From: Maylandia zebra
Taxonomy: Eukaryota > Chordata > Actinopteri > Cichliformes > Cichlidae
Length of the DNA stretch: 64,000 nucleotides
Assembly: GCF_041146795.1 (NCBI RefSeq)
Contig: NC_135184.1
Span: 9,352,967 to 9,416,966, forward strand
Reading direction: 5' to 3'
The position numbers and the translations under genes were made by a program. Positions 1 through 12,492 of the stretch are shown here, in pieces. Position 1 is the stretch's first letter. The number at the start of each line of letters is the position of its first letter. The notes under the pieces are model-generated. The model searched no databases and had not been told where the DNA came from. It worked only from the letters and a program-made list of their open reading frames with translations.

Positions 1-2715
1 ACATGACCCCTCCTCAAACACCCAAAGCAGAGACGATTTTCTTGAATGAAAACTTTCTTGTCATCACTAGTTTTCGCTGCAAAAGCAGGACACTTAGCTA
101 TGCCGTGCGATTCTTCTTTGCAAAACAAACATGTGGGTTTAGGTCTAGAAGTAGATACTGGGATTGGTGGAGACTTTGGTTGGATGGTAGTACTGAGTGC
201 CTTCGCTCTTTTAACATGCTGCTCTTCTGATGCCCTTTCGTTTATTAGGAATGGTGAGGCAACAGGATTGCAAACTACTTTAGCTTCATTTTGTATGAAC
301 TTTGTAAAGCGAGCGAAGTTGGGGTAGTCTTGGCTTTTGTCTAGCTCCTCCACCACAATGCGGCTCCATCTCTGCACTATCCACTCAGGCAGTTTTCTTA
401 GAAGCTTGTGATTTTCCTCACAATCATTAAGGATCTCTAGGCCTTTGACTTGAGGGATAGCCTCTGCACAGCTTTGGAGAAAATCTGCCAACTCCCTCAG
501 TGCTTTAGGATCATTGGCAGCTATTTTAGGCCATTTTGTGAGTTTAGCCCTAAAGGCTCTTTGGATAACAAATGGGCTGCCATACCTTTCCTCTAAAACG
601 CTCCAAATGCCTGCGTATGCCTGCTCACTGTTGCGGAAGAAATATCCCTCTACTGCCTTTCGTGCTTCACCTGCAAGATAGCTCTTTAGATACAACATTT
701 TCTCACACACAGGTAAAGGTTTGTCACCAATTAGTGCCATAAAGGATACCTTCCAATCCATAAACTTTAGGGGGTCGCCACTAAAGATGGTGGGCTCAGG
801 TACAGGAAGCCTGTTTAGGGTAAGAGAGCTGGCGAGGGCTTGAACTAAGCTAAGTTCTTCACGTTCTGGAGTAGTATTGTGAGGTCTAAATGTTGGTGCT
901 TGTGGATTTAAAGAGAGCCGTGGTGCACTGTTGGGGAGATTTGCGGAATTTTCTAAGTTGTAGCAGGACACTTGATCATGGCTTTCAATGTCATTTTGAG
1001 CGCTAAGGGCTCTTACTCGTGCAGCTGCTACTTTCACTTCGCTGTCTGCCTTTAACTGTTGAAGTTTAGTCTTTTCCTCCTCCAACTTTGCCTTTGTTTC
1101 CACTTCCTTTATTTTCCACTCATTTTCCATTTGGCTGATCTTGGTTTCCTGTGCCAATATTTCTTGTGTGGCCTTTGCTTGTTCCACTTTGGCTGCAAGT
1201 TCAGCTTCTGCTTCCACCTCACGACTGCCAGTAGAATCTGCCTTTGAGCGTGCAACTGAACCCTCTGGGAACGACGTTTCAGTTTTTGTATCACCAAACA
1301 CAGAACTATAGTCCCTTTTGTTTAACATCACTCGTACTCTTTCCTTTTCAAGGCGATCGTTAAAGAGCTGATCGATATTTTCCTGTCGTTTAGCAACAAC
1401 TTCACAAATGTCAGTTGTAAGCACTGCACAAACATCCATTCACTTAACAATGTCGGGCGTCATGGATTGGCTGCGGCGAATGGGTTCATAATGCTGTTGT
1501 ACTACAGCGTGCTTGTCTCTTATGTCATGACTGGCATTGTTTAGCTCTTCAGGTGAGCAGAAAGTTTTCAGCTTTGTTCTGATTTCTTTAGCTGCCTTCT
1601 TCCAAGTGTCATAAGCTTTGTTAAATGCCTTCTCATTTTTCTTTGCCTCATATTCCTGCATTTCTTTACCCTTTTCAGTTAAATGCCTTTCACGATTGCT
1701 GGATCTTACTCCTTGTTGCTCTGAGTCGTCGGCTTCTTCAGCAGCGTTCAACATTTTGTTACTGTAATGTGTATGTTGCTCTATGCGATAACGTCTGGAC
1801 TTAAACTTACGTGAGTGTTACTTTTGGAAACAATGCTCACATCAGACGTTTACATCACATAAATAAACAGATTAGCACCCACATATTAGACAAAATGTAA
1901 CTGTAAATACCGCTGATATACGTTACTTTCAAGAAGAATAAACCCATACAATTTAAAGATTGTAATTACTCAGTGCAATGCAGTATACCTTTAAGGCTGT
2001 AACCACAAAAATATTTAAGGCAAGTAATTCTGAATTAGAGTGCAGAGTCCTGTTATCAGCAAAGTCCTTAATGGGCATAATACCTGCACCTTTGTAAAGT
2101 GACCATCAGAGTTCAAAGGGGAGGTAGGCAACGAAGCAAAGATGATCTTGACTGGTGTAGAAATATCTCACAGCTGACACACGGACCCAGCTCGTGGCAC
2201 GGGCTGCACTCATCTGGCATGGGAGCTAGCAAGTAGCCTTCACTCAGCGATCGAGTTTTCACTGTAACAGTCCCCCGGACCAAGGAAGAAATAGAGAGAG
2301 CCTCGACGGGTGCAGTAATTTTTACTTTGAGATTCATTCAGAATCTAACAGTGCGCCAGGTGCGCCAATGCACCGTGAAAACTAAACAGAAACACAAAAT
2401 ACATTTTCTTAGACGCTTATTACAAATATGAACTCAAATAAAGCAGAAAATACAACAAAATATCAATTAAGCAAAGAAATACAACTTAAAACATGTACCT
2501 CGCTCCGCATTCCAAGGGCTGCAAATTGTTCGTTTCGCTAGAGTCCGGTATCACGCTGCTTCACGCTTCATTGAGAGCTGCCTACTGGGAAATGTGCGCC
2601 ACAAAACCGGTCTGAGCTGGAAGTGCGGCTTGCCGCTAACTAAACAACAGAGCCCTCTACTGGACACTACGCGTAGCTGTTCAGGCTTAGATCAATAAAC
2701 AAAACTGGACCTTTA
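1..2715 (-). mobile_element. BEL/Pao LTR retrotransposon, 5' part, cut by the window edge
   Basis: Read on the minus strand, 1-1754 encodes gag-like protein. It has a charged coiled-coil N-terminal part rich in Glu, Lys and Gln, then a region resembling the DUF1759 gag domain of BEL/Pao elements, then the start of a Cys-rich stretch near the left edge. The roughly 950 bases to its right have no coding potential and should hold the leader and the 5' LTR. The outer boundary near 2715 is estimated, not seen as a clear terminal repeat. The element is a fossil with at least one break in the visible part. The rest, including any pol gene, lies outside the window. Confidence 0.65.
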
Positions 2716-2867
2716 CACTGATTTTAATCGGAAATTCAATTATCGAAACCCACCCCTAGTTGAGACTCCTCCTCTGGACATGTGCAGAGGAGGAGTAGTA
2801 GGTAAACTGGATTACAGATATGCAATAAGGAGCTGCCAGGAAGGAGAAAAAGACCGCAGAGAAAATT

Positions 2868-2905
2868 CAGAATGAGAATACTTTAATTATCCCTGGGGAT
2901 TATGC
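2868..2905. repeat. Short fish repeat end with the motif actttaattatccc
   Basis: A stretch reading agaatactttaattatccc followed by ggggatta resembles the ends of a common dispersed fish repeat. Related copies are at 13396, 29863 and 31296. Only the terminal segment is recognisable here. Confidence 0.4.
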
Positions 2906-3091
2906 GGTTGCAGAACCCTGAAGGGAGAAGCCAAAAGAATAATAATAAAAAGACTCAGAAAGCATCTTTTTATGGAAGGTCTCCATATGTCTTGATACTG
3001 CAGGTGATGATTAAGGGGTCCTTGAGTCACTCTGTACAAAAACAATCACCATCAATGTGGAAAAATCCAACTTTAACTTTCTTCCCTGCAG

Positions 3092-3356
3092 ATTGCAGGA
3101 TTTTGCCGACTTAACCCGAGCGGTGACCTCAGCTTTGTCCTTCATCAGCAGCTGTGCTAACCCGGTCCTCTACACCTTTGCCGGTAAATCCTATATCAAG
3201 AATAATGGCTTTGCCTTTATGGCTAAGCTGTTTGAGGGAACATCATCGGAAACAGGACCCAAAACCACCCGGTTCACAGCAACAGACGATCTGGGAAAGA
3301 ATAACGTTGATTCTGAAAATCATACACTGGCTTCTCCTCTACAAAATCGATGTTGA
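3092..3356 (+). pseudogene. Orphan terminal exon of a leukotriene B4 receptor-like gene
   Basis: A splice acceptor (ttccctgcag, ending 3091) precedes an open terminal exon. It encodes TM7 with the NPVLY form of NPxxY, the FMAKLFEGTSSE cytoplasmic helix and tail, and a stop codon ending at 3356. It is nearly identical to the last exon of the complete gene ending at 9674, and the similarity continues into the 3' flank to about 3600 and upstream to about 2960. None of the three earlier coding exons is present between this exon and the left edge, where a BEL/Pao element sits. It is either a fragment of a tandem duplication or the last exon of a third gene whose front lies left of the window. The reading frame itself is undamaged. 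Confidence 0.75.
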
Positions 3357-3890
3357 ATGAACTTAATGCACTTAACAGACTGTATATAAATGAGAACATT
3401 TAAAATTGTGTAAATCTTTAAACGGAATATGTAGCTTGAGCATTTGAGGCTACAGACGATAAGCACCAGCACAGTATATTTAGAATCTGATAACAGAGTT
3501 TAAGTGAAAGTCAGAGGCACAGGCACAGCTGGGCTACTTTTGCCTGCATGCACCTGAATATCTGTAAAGTGTATAGGACTGTACATACTTTTTTTTGTGT
3601 GTCACATTATGTGTATGTGAGAATGCTACCTAACATAGAAAGCAGACTCAGCTGAGTGTTTTCATGCTTAGTGTGTTCATTTATAGTCAGGTGAATGAAT
3701 GAAGATGGGACGGTTGGGGAAGTTTGCGAAGTTTGGCCTTACACAGAGACACAGATTGAATGGTTTATATGACACTGTGTGGGATGTGTTCATGTGATGT
3801 GTGTGTGTGTGTTTTAAATGCAACGGTTAAGAATTGTAAATGGCTGTACCCAAAAGGCAGACTCACAAAATAAAGCTCAGTAGGTTGATT
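3357..3890 (+). other. 3' flank shared with the receptor genes
   Basis: The bases after the orphan exon match the 3' region of the complete gene (9675-9960) closely until about 3625, and again from about 3712. A possible poly(A) signal (aataaa) lies near 3868. A (tg) run lies near 3800. Confidence 0.6.
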
Positions 3891-3899
3891 TATAATGAT

Positions 3900-5700
3900 A
3901 TAACTATATAAAATGAGCTGACAAAGAGTGATGTAGCCTAGGTGGGCCTAGGACGTAGTCTAAGAGGGTCATGAGAGAGAAAACAAGTGTAAGTGATGAC
4001 TTGCAGGGAGGAGAAAAAAGTTCAGCTCAGAGGAGACATTGTGAAGTATTCCTCAAGGCAGGCCTAATCAAAATTAGGTTTTTGGGGCCTTCTATTACTG
4101 TCAGTAATACTGCTTAGTGATCATTCACACACCTACTATTATCCTATTTCATTTTCTAATGTTCCATTATAAATATGCTTGTGAAACTAGATGTGAGAAC
4201 TTTTTGTTGTTGTTAGATTGAGCTTTAGCACTGTAGATTACAAAAAATCAAAAAAACAATTTGCACACTTGCAGAAACATAATTCAAATAATATTTAGCA
4301 AAGTCAGCATCTCCCCCTAATGGCCACACAGAGAAGCAATATACAAAACCTCAAAGAGCTGCACAGTTGCAGCAGTGTTGTTTGCATCATCTTATTGCCA
4401 GCCTGGAAAGTTTAACCCATCTATGACTTTAATCTGAATTGGTAGTAAGTTCAGCTGCAAGTGTGCCTGGGATTGATTTACACTTGATATTCAGTGTGAT
4501 ATAATATTGTAATGATTGTTAAAGGCTATTCTACTGTGACAGGTTGACTACCTGTGTGCACTGTTGTTGTTTCTTTAAGAGACATGTTTGGTTGCGCAGC
4601 AGGAAATGTCAGTGAGTGTGTGCAGGAAGAGAAAGGGAGTTCTTGTTGTTCGGAGCTGGAGAGGAGTTATACCGGAGGTCTGTCTTAGGGGTTAACAGCC
4701 CGTGTTTCTCTACCTACACAATAAACCGTGGTGAGATCAAAACGTCTGGTTCTTGAGAGCATGTGTGAACATTATAATATTAACTAGGATACTGAATGTC
4801 ATAGGCCAACTAAAATTAACAAAATAGAACAACAAAATTGTATTTACTATAAATACATCAGCTGCCTTATTATTTTTGGTTTAAAAAAAACTGTAACAGC
4901 TTTCTGCAACAATTTGAAGTGCAACAACACAGCACTACAAAAATTAGACTAATGATTAAAAGCAATTCAATGAACCTATGTACTTAAAACATGGAGCTTG
5001 CCTGCTCAAGCACTTGCCTTGCTTGTCCAGAGGGAAATGCCTCTGTGGGATCCACAGGCTGACTTTGGGCTTTTGCTAAATGTTGCGTACTAGACTTACT
5101 CACCACTCAATGCATTTTACACGTTTAAATAGACAATTCGCTGAAAAATTTGAATCATATGTATTTCTGTTATTTCATTTTATTCTTATTTTAAAATATC
5201 TGTGATTTATGCCATCTGTTAATATAATGATGTTTGCCTGATGGTGCTCAATGTGCAAATTTTACATTGATTTGTTTATTAAATGGGGGAGGAGGGAGGG
5301 AGGGTAAGGCAGAGGACAGGGGAGATGCTGACAATAAACGCACACCAGGTGCTTAGGGGGAAAGGTATATTGCAGTGGAATCAAAGTTATTGATTACTCT
5401 TTCATATGGTTGTTTGTTTGTTTGTTTTTTTGTAATTCATCTAATTCATCAGATTAAAGATAAATCCCAGCCAAAAGTGAAAAAGAGAACACTTCCAGCA
5501 GGCTCCTGGTACATATTTTCGAGATTGAAGAAAAAAAGTCTTTAAAAATTCACAAGATTTTATGTAAATGTAAAGTGACATTCCTTTAAGTTTTGATTTA
5601 CTGTAATGTAAAAGTACAGAAAGTTTCTGTGTTTTAATTATTTAAAAAATCGATATTTTTATACGGCTGTTGGAATATTATTAAATTTGTTTTAACACAT
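3900..5700. other. Intergenic, AT-rich, no gene seen
   Basis: There is no open frame with family resemblance and no splice-consistent exon. A possible solo LTR is listed separately within it. From about 5720 the sequence becomes recognisably similar to the region upstream of the second complete receptor gene (18780 onward). Confidence 0.5.
4540..4772 (+). repeat. Possible solo LTR
   Basis: The segment begins tgtgacaggt, is more GC-rich than its surroundings, carries an aataaa signal near 4721 followed by a GT-rich stretch, and ends near tgtgaaca. That layout resembles the LTR of an old retroelement. No matching second LTR and no convincing target duplication were found, so the call is tentative. 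Confidence 0.3.
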
Positions 5701-6099
5701 TTCTTTGTTTTTTTTGTCTTGTTTCATTTTGTTTTATATTGTGAAGAGTAGCATCTTCGTCAGTGACAGAGCCTTGTATGAACAAGTAGGTTTTGCTGTT
5801 GTGTGTGTGATCTCTAAATGCGTGTTTGCGCTTGTGTGCTCAGCATACATGACACAGGAAAGTCTTTTGAATCATCTAACCCCCCGGGTGCTTTTCATTG
5901 CACAACACTTAGCTTAGAGTTAAAAGTGCCTACGGACACAGAAAAATGCATTCTGGTACATCACATTGGGACATCCGTTTTTAAAGAATGGATATAAAAA
6001 TAACAGTTCATATTCTGTTTTAGCACATATACACAGATACAGAAAAATTCTATACGACACTCATACATGGTCATGAATACAAAGCTTTAGAAAGAAAAC

Positions 6100-6273
6100 G
6101 GAAAAGCGGGACTTTTAAGGAAGAGCATGCCTCTCGGCATCCCTCCCCTCACTGACAGCATGTTATAGCCTGCGAGGCAGGAAAGGGTTCAGTTTGGTTT
6201 TTATGGTCTGAGCTCACAAGAACACCTTCAGACTTCGGGAACACATCACAGAGAGATAACAAACCATAAAAAG
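6100..6273 (+). other. Upstream region and non-coding first exon of receptor gene A
   Basis: The sequence ending in aaaaag at 6273 is followed by a good donor (gtgagta). The same sequence, with the same donor, occurs before receptor gene B (ending 19105). The matching acceptors lie at 7159 and 20479, each about 20 bases before the start codon. I infer a 5'-UTR exon spliced to the first coding exon. Similarity upstream as far as about 5720 suggests the promoter was duplicated together with the gene. The transcription start is not defined. Confidence 0.55.
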
Positions 6274-7178
6274 GTGAGTAATATCATGAATGAACATTTA
6301 GCATATTTTCTTTTGGACCTCCTTTTGATATTTTTGATACTTTCTAAGTTTAAATTAATGCATACCAAATGGTTTACAAACCTGCATGTTATGGAGCCCT
6401 TCCATATAAAGTTATTGGCATTCTTTGCAGTTCTTTTATGATTCCCAGTTTTTAACCAACATTTTTGAGAGGTTTTCTACCCAAAGAAATGCTTGAAATT
6501 GAATGAGATAAAGACAATCACACCACTTATTTTTTCTTTGCGATCAGTGTACAGACGCTTTTTACTACAGTGTCCAAAAGTGACTCAGACAATGTCTGTG
6601 ACTTCTGCACTTCAGTTTTCTATGTGAAAAAATGAGGTGAGAAAAAGAAAAAAAATCAAGTTGAATCAAAGACTATGTTGAAACACTGTTCTTTGACGCA
6701 GTGCTGCCAATGTGCAACGTGTTTTAGCACGCTGCCTCTGAGGGCTGAATCGTTGGCTAGATACTTGGATACAAATATTTTAGAGGCTGTGTCAGGGTAG
6801 CACACGTCCCTCTTTAAAAAAGTATTAGTCATTTTTTTAAATCTTCCGTATCTGGTTATTATGGGGGTTTTTATTGAATGAACCAAATTGTCAAAGAACT
6901 CTGTGTTCAGTAATTTCTGTCACTTTTTGCCTCTTACATACCTTTCTATCTTTTCAGGTAATTCCTTTTTTTAATGCAGAGGGTTGATTCAATGGAAATA
7001 CCACTTTTAATTATAACTTATGTGTCAGTGTGGAGCTCTCGATCATATACCCATTCAAACCACTTGTGCTACTTTAGTGTTTTGGACGTCATTAGTTTTG
7101 TTTACTAAACTGTTGACTGAGTTTGTGTTTGAGGTTCTAATGTTTTTTCCCACCTTCAGGGTCAAAAATTCTTCTACA

Positions 7179-9674
7179 ATGAGTAACACGAGTCTCCCAC
7201 CTCTGACAAATCCAATTCCCACTGAACCAGCAGAAGAGAGCGCTGTGAGCAATAACTATTTTACAGCCATTGGTGCCCTCATCCTCAGCTTGGTCTTCCT
7301 CCTGGGTGTCCCTGGAAATCTCTTCATTGTCTGGAGCATCCTGGCCCGCTGCCGACAACGCTCAGTCACCACCCTCCTCATCCTCAACTTGGCATGTGCT
7401 GATGGGTTCCTCATGGCTCTCACCATCTTTTTCATCATCTACCTGGTCATGCAGTCGTGGGTCTTTGGTAACACCATGTGCAAAATTGTGTTCTACCTGT
7501 GCAACTCCAACATGTATGCGTCAATCTTTCTGATAACCCTGATGAGCGTGCACAGGCTGTTGGCCGTGGTCTTTCCACACACACTGTATCGCCTGATCAC
7601 CAGGAAGGTTGTGAGGAGGGTGATCCTAGGCACCTGGATGTTCGTGATGGTCATTTCCATTCCCTCGTTGGTGTTTCGAGCTGCTACTGCTCAAAACAAA
7701 ACGAAAGTTGTGTGTGCACCCAATCACACACTGTCTGAACATGTAAGTACACTTGTGTTGGCTATTTTTCTGCCACTGATCTGATTAGTTTGATTACTAT
7801 ATTTATTGTCATGCATAAAATGCCTTCAAAAATCATCTGTACATTTGAGAGCGCGAGAAATAGTGGGTAAGCAACTGAAAATGACATATATTGAGTAAAA
7901 GGTCCATAACAACTAACTGAAATTGAGGCTTTTTTGGTTTGTTTTGAAATAAAGATGCATTAATAGCTTAAACATCTGCACAAGCTGATATCAGCTTTCT
8001 TAATTCATATCAGTTTATTTCATGATAGAGTGCTGAATCGGTGAAGAAAGAAAGAGAGAGAGAGAGAAAAGCTTTGTTACTGTGTTTAAGGCCTTGGAAG
8101 CTGCAGCTTAACTAGTGTTCAAAATGTAGTTAAAATAACTAAGATTACACCAGACTGCATGTTTTTTAAGCTCTTCAGCCCACACCGTAAATACTGATGC
8201 ATGAGCAGTGGCACTGCACAAAAGTCTGAAAATCATTTTGCATTGATCCTTCATAAATGTAGTAATGCTCTTCTGTAAAACATTCCTTCTTTACAAGTAA
8301 AAGTCCTCCAAAGACCACATTGACATGACTTAGGTATTTAATCTCTAAGGAAATGGCTTTATATCCTCTCATGCAGGTGAGGCTTCAGTACACCACTGAG
8401 ACAGTGGCAGGATTCATTATTCCTTATGCAATCATCATAACCAGCTACGTTCTCATCCTGAAACGCCTGAGGGAGACCAGGTTTCAACGAAATGTCCGCA
8501 GCGAGAAACTTATCCTGGCTATCGTCATAATGTTTGGCCTGTTCTGGTTGCCGTACCACGTCATCAACATGATACAGGTGTGCAAGGGCATCTTCTCTAC
8601 CAATAACCCAATAACCACATCAAATCTGTTTGTAAATCGATTATCTGAGGATTCGATTGAATACTGAGTGGGTTTTTATTTTTCACCCAAGGTGGCAGCT
8701 GCGTGGTACCCAAAAGACTCAGCAACAAGAAAACGGTGAGTAACTGAAGATTTTCATAAACATGGTGCTAAAGTTAGTGAAGTACTATATTGTCATTTTA
8801 TGCATTATGTCCAGTAATAACAATACTCTGTAATTCAAAGCTGATATATGTAGTCTGTCTCTGTGCATGCAGTGACACACACCTAGATTTAATTTTTACC
8901 ATCCAGTAAACTGAATATACTATAATTGTAAAGAGTTTGAATGTGCCACCATCTTCAGTATATAATATTATCAAAATATTCCAAAATCCGGAGAAATCTC
9001 AATATTCGGGCTTCATGTGACACTGCACTAACAGCAGTCAGGATTCTGTTGTGGAAAATCACTGCAGGGGTTTAGGACCACTTACAGAAATCTCTCTGTG
9101 AATACCATGTTCACCTTACCATCCAAAATTGCAGGTTTAAGGTCTGACAAATGAGAAGTCATATGTGACTAGGATGTACAAAATTAGAAATGAATACATC
9201 AAAGAGTCAGCTCAGGTTAAGCCGGCAGAGGTAATATTAGAGAGGCAATGTTGAGATGGCATGCAGAGGAGGAAAGCATCTTTTCAGAGAAAGTCTTAAT
9301 AGGTGATAATTAAGGGGTACTGAGTCAGTCTGACAAGGCTATAATGGCACTCTGTATAAAAACAATCACCATCAATGTGAAATATCCAACTTTAACTTTC
9401 CTGCAGATTGTATGGTATGGCTGAGTCAACCCGAGCGGTGACCTCAACTTTGGCCTTCATCAGCAGCTGTGCTAACCCGGTCCTCTACACCTTTGCTGGG
9501 AAATCCTATATCAAGAATAATGGCTTTGCCTTTATGGCTAAGCTGTTTGAGGGAACATCATCGGAGCAAACAGGAACCAAAAGCACCCAGTTCACAGCAA
9601 AAGACGATCTGGGAAAGAATAACGTTGATTCTGAAAATCATACACTGGCTTCTCCTCTACAAAATCGATGTTGA
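7179..9674 (+). CDS. ltb4r: Leukotriene B4 receptor-like GPCR, gene A (4 coding exons)
   Basis: The model has coding exons 7179-7742, 8377-8577, 8692-8735 and 9407-9674, which join in frame to a 358-residue seven-transmembrane receptor. BLT1-type marks are GNLFIVW in TM1, LACAD in TM2, the FWLPYH form of CWxP in TM6, NPVLY in TM7 and the tail motif FMAKLFEGTSSE. This family binds leukotriene B4 or related lipids at the leukocyte surface and signals through Gi. Sequons are NTS near the N-terminus and NKT and NHT in the second extracellular loop. A Cys pair (TM3 start and loop 2) could form the usual disulfide. The DRY position reads SVHR, with His125 in place of Asp. The start was chosen at 7179 because an acceptor lies just upstream; a longer open frame from 7020 would begin in the intron. 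Ligand choice between BLT1 and BLT2 type cannot be settled from sequence alone. Confidence 0.88.
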
Positions 9675-9965
9675 ATGAACTTAATGCACTTAACAGACTG
9701 TATCTAAATGAGAACACTTAAAATTGTGTAAATCTTTGAACGGAACATGTAGACATGTAGCTTGAGCATTTGAGGCTACAGACGATAAGCACCAGCACAG
9801 TATATTTAGAATCTGATAACAGAGTTTAAGTGGAAGTAAGAGGCACAGGCACAGCCGGGCTACTTTTGCTTGCATGCACCTGAATATCTGTAAAGTGTAT
9901 AGGACTGTACATATTTTTTTGGAATAATCAAATAAAATTGTGATAATATTATGTGTATGTGAGAA

Positions 9966-10527
9966 GCCTCGTAGCCTCAGTCTCTGACTGGAAGCGCTAA
10001 TTCGTCATTCGGCTTTTGTCAGACTAAAGTAACTGTTAAAACTGTTTGAAAAGCTCAGCTATACAACAAGGAGAGATTGAGAATTTCCTTTTAGTTCTCA
10101 GTTTATTTGATATTGACAAAAGTTAGTCAGTTTTGTCTGTTCTTCTGTAAAACAAACTAAGATTTATTTTTAGAATTAATATTTTGTTTCTAAGTGGAAT
10201 TGACAATTTAATCTGTTTCGTTTGTTCTATTTTGAAACTTAAACGCTTTAGCGGCTGCCTTTTGTGTAGTTTGCAATATTTGCCTTTATTTATCTGAAAA
10301 AGTCTCATGTTCCTTAAGTACATCTACCCTGTTGAACTTATTATGGGAAATAAATATTTAAATAAAAACAAGCTGCTGATTATTTCACATTTTACTTGTG
10401 AGCAACGGCACATTTAAATCTTACAAATATAGTTATTTGGCTTATATCATGATAGATATCGTTATCGCCTGAAATGAAAAAAACATATCGTGATATGAAA
10501 AAATCTCATATCGCCCAGCTCTACTTG
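9966..10527. mobile_element. Mobile-element insert in the 3' flank of receptor gene A
   Basis: Aligned by eye with the orphan copy, the shared 3' flank breaks near 9965 and resumes near 10528 (ggaagtttgc). The intervening 560 bases are absent from the orphan copy. The right end carries the AT-rich gatatcg-type stretch ending gcccagctctac that is common at one end of a fish DNA transposon. No left terminal repeat could be matched, so the superfamily is unassigned. Confidence 0.5.
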
Positions 10528-10529
10528 GA

Positions 10530-11469
10530 AGTTTGCAAAGTTTGACCTGGTAGAGACTGGCTTTAAACAGGGCCATCAATTTCCCTCCAATTAGCCCAGC
10601 CAGTACCACTCACTCAAACTGAGGGATCTAAAACGCTACACAGATGATTAAAAAGACACAAAACATCTTCACACTTCTAATATGCACATTTACACAACTA
10701 AATGGCAGTATTAACAAAAGGAAAAAAATTCAACAAATCCCTTTAAACCTTAACACAAACAAAAGGAAGCATCTCTATGGAAAAAGAAACCCCTCCACTT
10801 GGTTTGACCTGCTGATGTCATGTGTGACATCATGTGTGACTTTAAAATGAGAAAATGCTAGGCAGGCGTTTCCCCACACCTGACCCTCATGAAGACTGAA
10901 AAGACAGAACAAAGTATGAACAAATGACTTAATCTGTAACATAATAAAATATAAAGAAACATGTAACTGAGTATTTGCCTTAATTTGCAGAATGTTTGAT
11001 TTGCCGGCAACAGAACGCTTACACAAACAAAACCTGGGATAGTGAGTGCAACAATGTTACTTAACAAATAGCAAATAAATAGAAACAGAATAATGTGTAT
11101 AATGTGCAAAAAAAGGTCAACACATATGGGACAATAGGAGAGCATTGCAACTGCTCATCCACTTTGTCACAGACCTTCACAATTTGGGTTGGATTTCTAC
11201 AAATTCTCTTCACTTTTCATACAAAGTTTAATATATTTCTAAATGTATGAAATTCTAACAAAATCACAAAAAGTCATTTAAAAACTAAACATGATTATAA
11301 AAGATTATAGTCAAAACTTCATAAATTGAGTGGAAATGATAAAAAAAACAAGTAGTTTCTGTTATTTTTACATGGATTTGTTAATAACTGATATGTTGTG
11401 CAATTAAGGAACTTTTCACAAAAAATCTGGTGAAAGAAATTAGATCTTTCTTTTTCTTGTGCATGACAT
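10530..11469. other. Intergenic, no gene seen
   Basis: After the resumed receptor 3' flank the sequence is AT-rich with no recognisable coding segment. The short open frames here have no family resemblance. Confidence 0.5.
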
Positions 11470-11477
11470 CTAATTAT

Positions 11478-12492
11478 TAGGGGTGCAACGATACACAAAA
11501 TTCACGGTTCGGTTCGATCCTTTGGTGTCACGGTTCGATATTTTTTCGATACAAAAAAATGTTCATGCTTTTTTAATTTGTCATTTATTAAAATTATAAA
11601 TATATATTTTAACTCAAAAGTACAGTTTTTAAATTTAATATTGCTGAAACAACAAAGTAATAAAAAAATAAATCTATCTGATCGAGAAATCACTCATCTT
11701 TGGAAAAGAGTTTATTACAGAGAAATGGCTCTTTCCAAAATAAAAGCTATACTATACACTTCTTCTGGGGTATACTCTCAGCAGCATATTAAACATATCA
11801 GGTCCCCATAAGGAGAATCATGAGCTAACGGCTGTCTAAATGACTCGGGTAAAGTTTGTAGCATGCGTGCTTGTTGTTTTTGTCTGCTTCCACTTGTCTT
11901 TGCACTAGGATGATGTCGGCGTAAATGCACAGTCATATTTGTTGTGTTCCCACTAGTGCTGTCAGCATTAATCTGAAATGACGTTAACGCCACAACACGG
12001 CAAATCTCCGTTAACAAGCTACCGCAGATTGCCCCGTGCGTGGGGCTGGACGGTGTCAACACGTTAACGAGCAAACTGCGCTAACGCAGTAGTTCCCACC
12101 CATGTAATTGAGCATTGCGTGGCACATCCAACATACTGTTTTACTTTTGTCCATGACGTGCTTACCTTCAGGGTCATACTTCACATGAAGACCAAAATGG
12201 TTCCAAAGGCCAGATCTGAATGAGGGTGGGGGAGGTTCAATTTGCTATGTTGCAACGAGCTTAACTTCTGTCTTGCTAGCTTGCCCTGCGCTCAGTGAAT
12301 CTGCGCTCGACAGTGCAGCCTAGGCGGAGTAGTCGAACGCAGATCCACTGAGCTCTCAACACAGACAGCACCGTCAGAAGAAAAGTTGATCAAATAAATT
12401 AAAAATTTTGTATTGTTCGATACATATGGGTACCGAACCGAAAGCACTGTATCAAACGGTTCAATATCGATACGAGTATCGTTGCACCCCTA
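11478..12492 (-). mobile_element. hAT DNA transposon remnant with BED-finger coding sequence
   Basis: The terminal inverted repeats are taggggtgcaacgatac at the left and its complement at the right. They are flanked by a perfect 8-bp target duplication, ctaattat (11470-11477 and 12493-12500), which is diagnostic of hAT. On the minus strand, about 12210-11860 reads as a BED zinc finger: LWNHFG, then CWMCH, then GGNTTNMTVHLRRHHP. The two parts are separated by a nested 138-bp element. The rest of the transposase is missing, so the 1015-bp copy cannot be autonomous. Confidence 0.85.
11954..12091. mobile_element. Small MITE nested in the hAT remnant
   Basis: This 138-bp insert begins tagtgctgtcagc and ends acgcagta. 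It is flanked by a perfect 8-bp duplication, gttcccac (11946-11953 and 12092-12099). Removing it restores continuity across the BED-finger codons. The 8-bp duplication points to a hAT-mobilised MITE. Confidence 0.8.

Noticed and set aside
5705-5917. 70-codon open frame upstream of receptor gene A
   Set aside because: It lies in the duplicated upstream region, and the frame is not preserved in the gene B counterpart.
7020-7178. Upstream extension of the gene A receptor frame (53 extra codons from 7020)
   Set aside because: A clear acceptor at 7159 that is conserved before gene B indicates that this stretch is intron. The extension has no counterpart in gene B.
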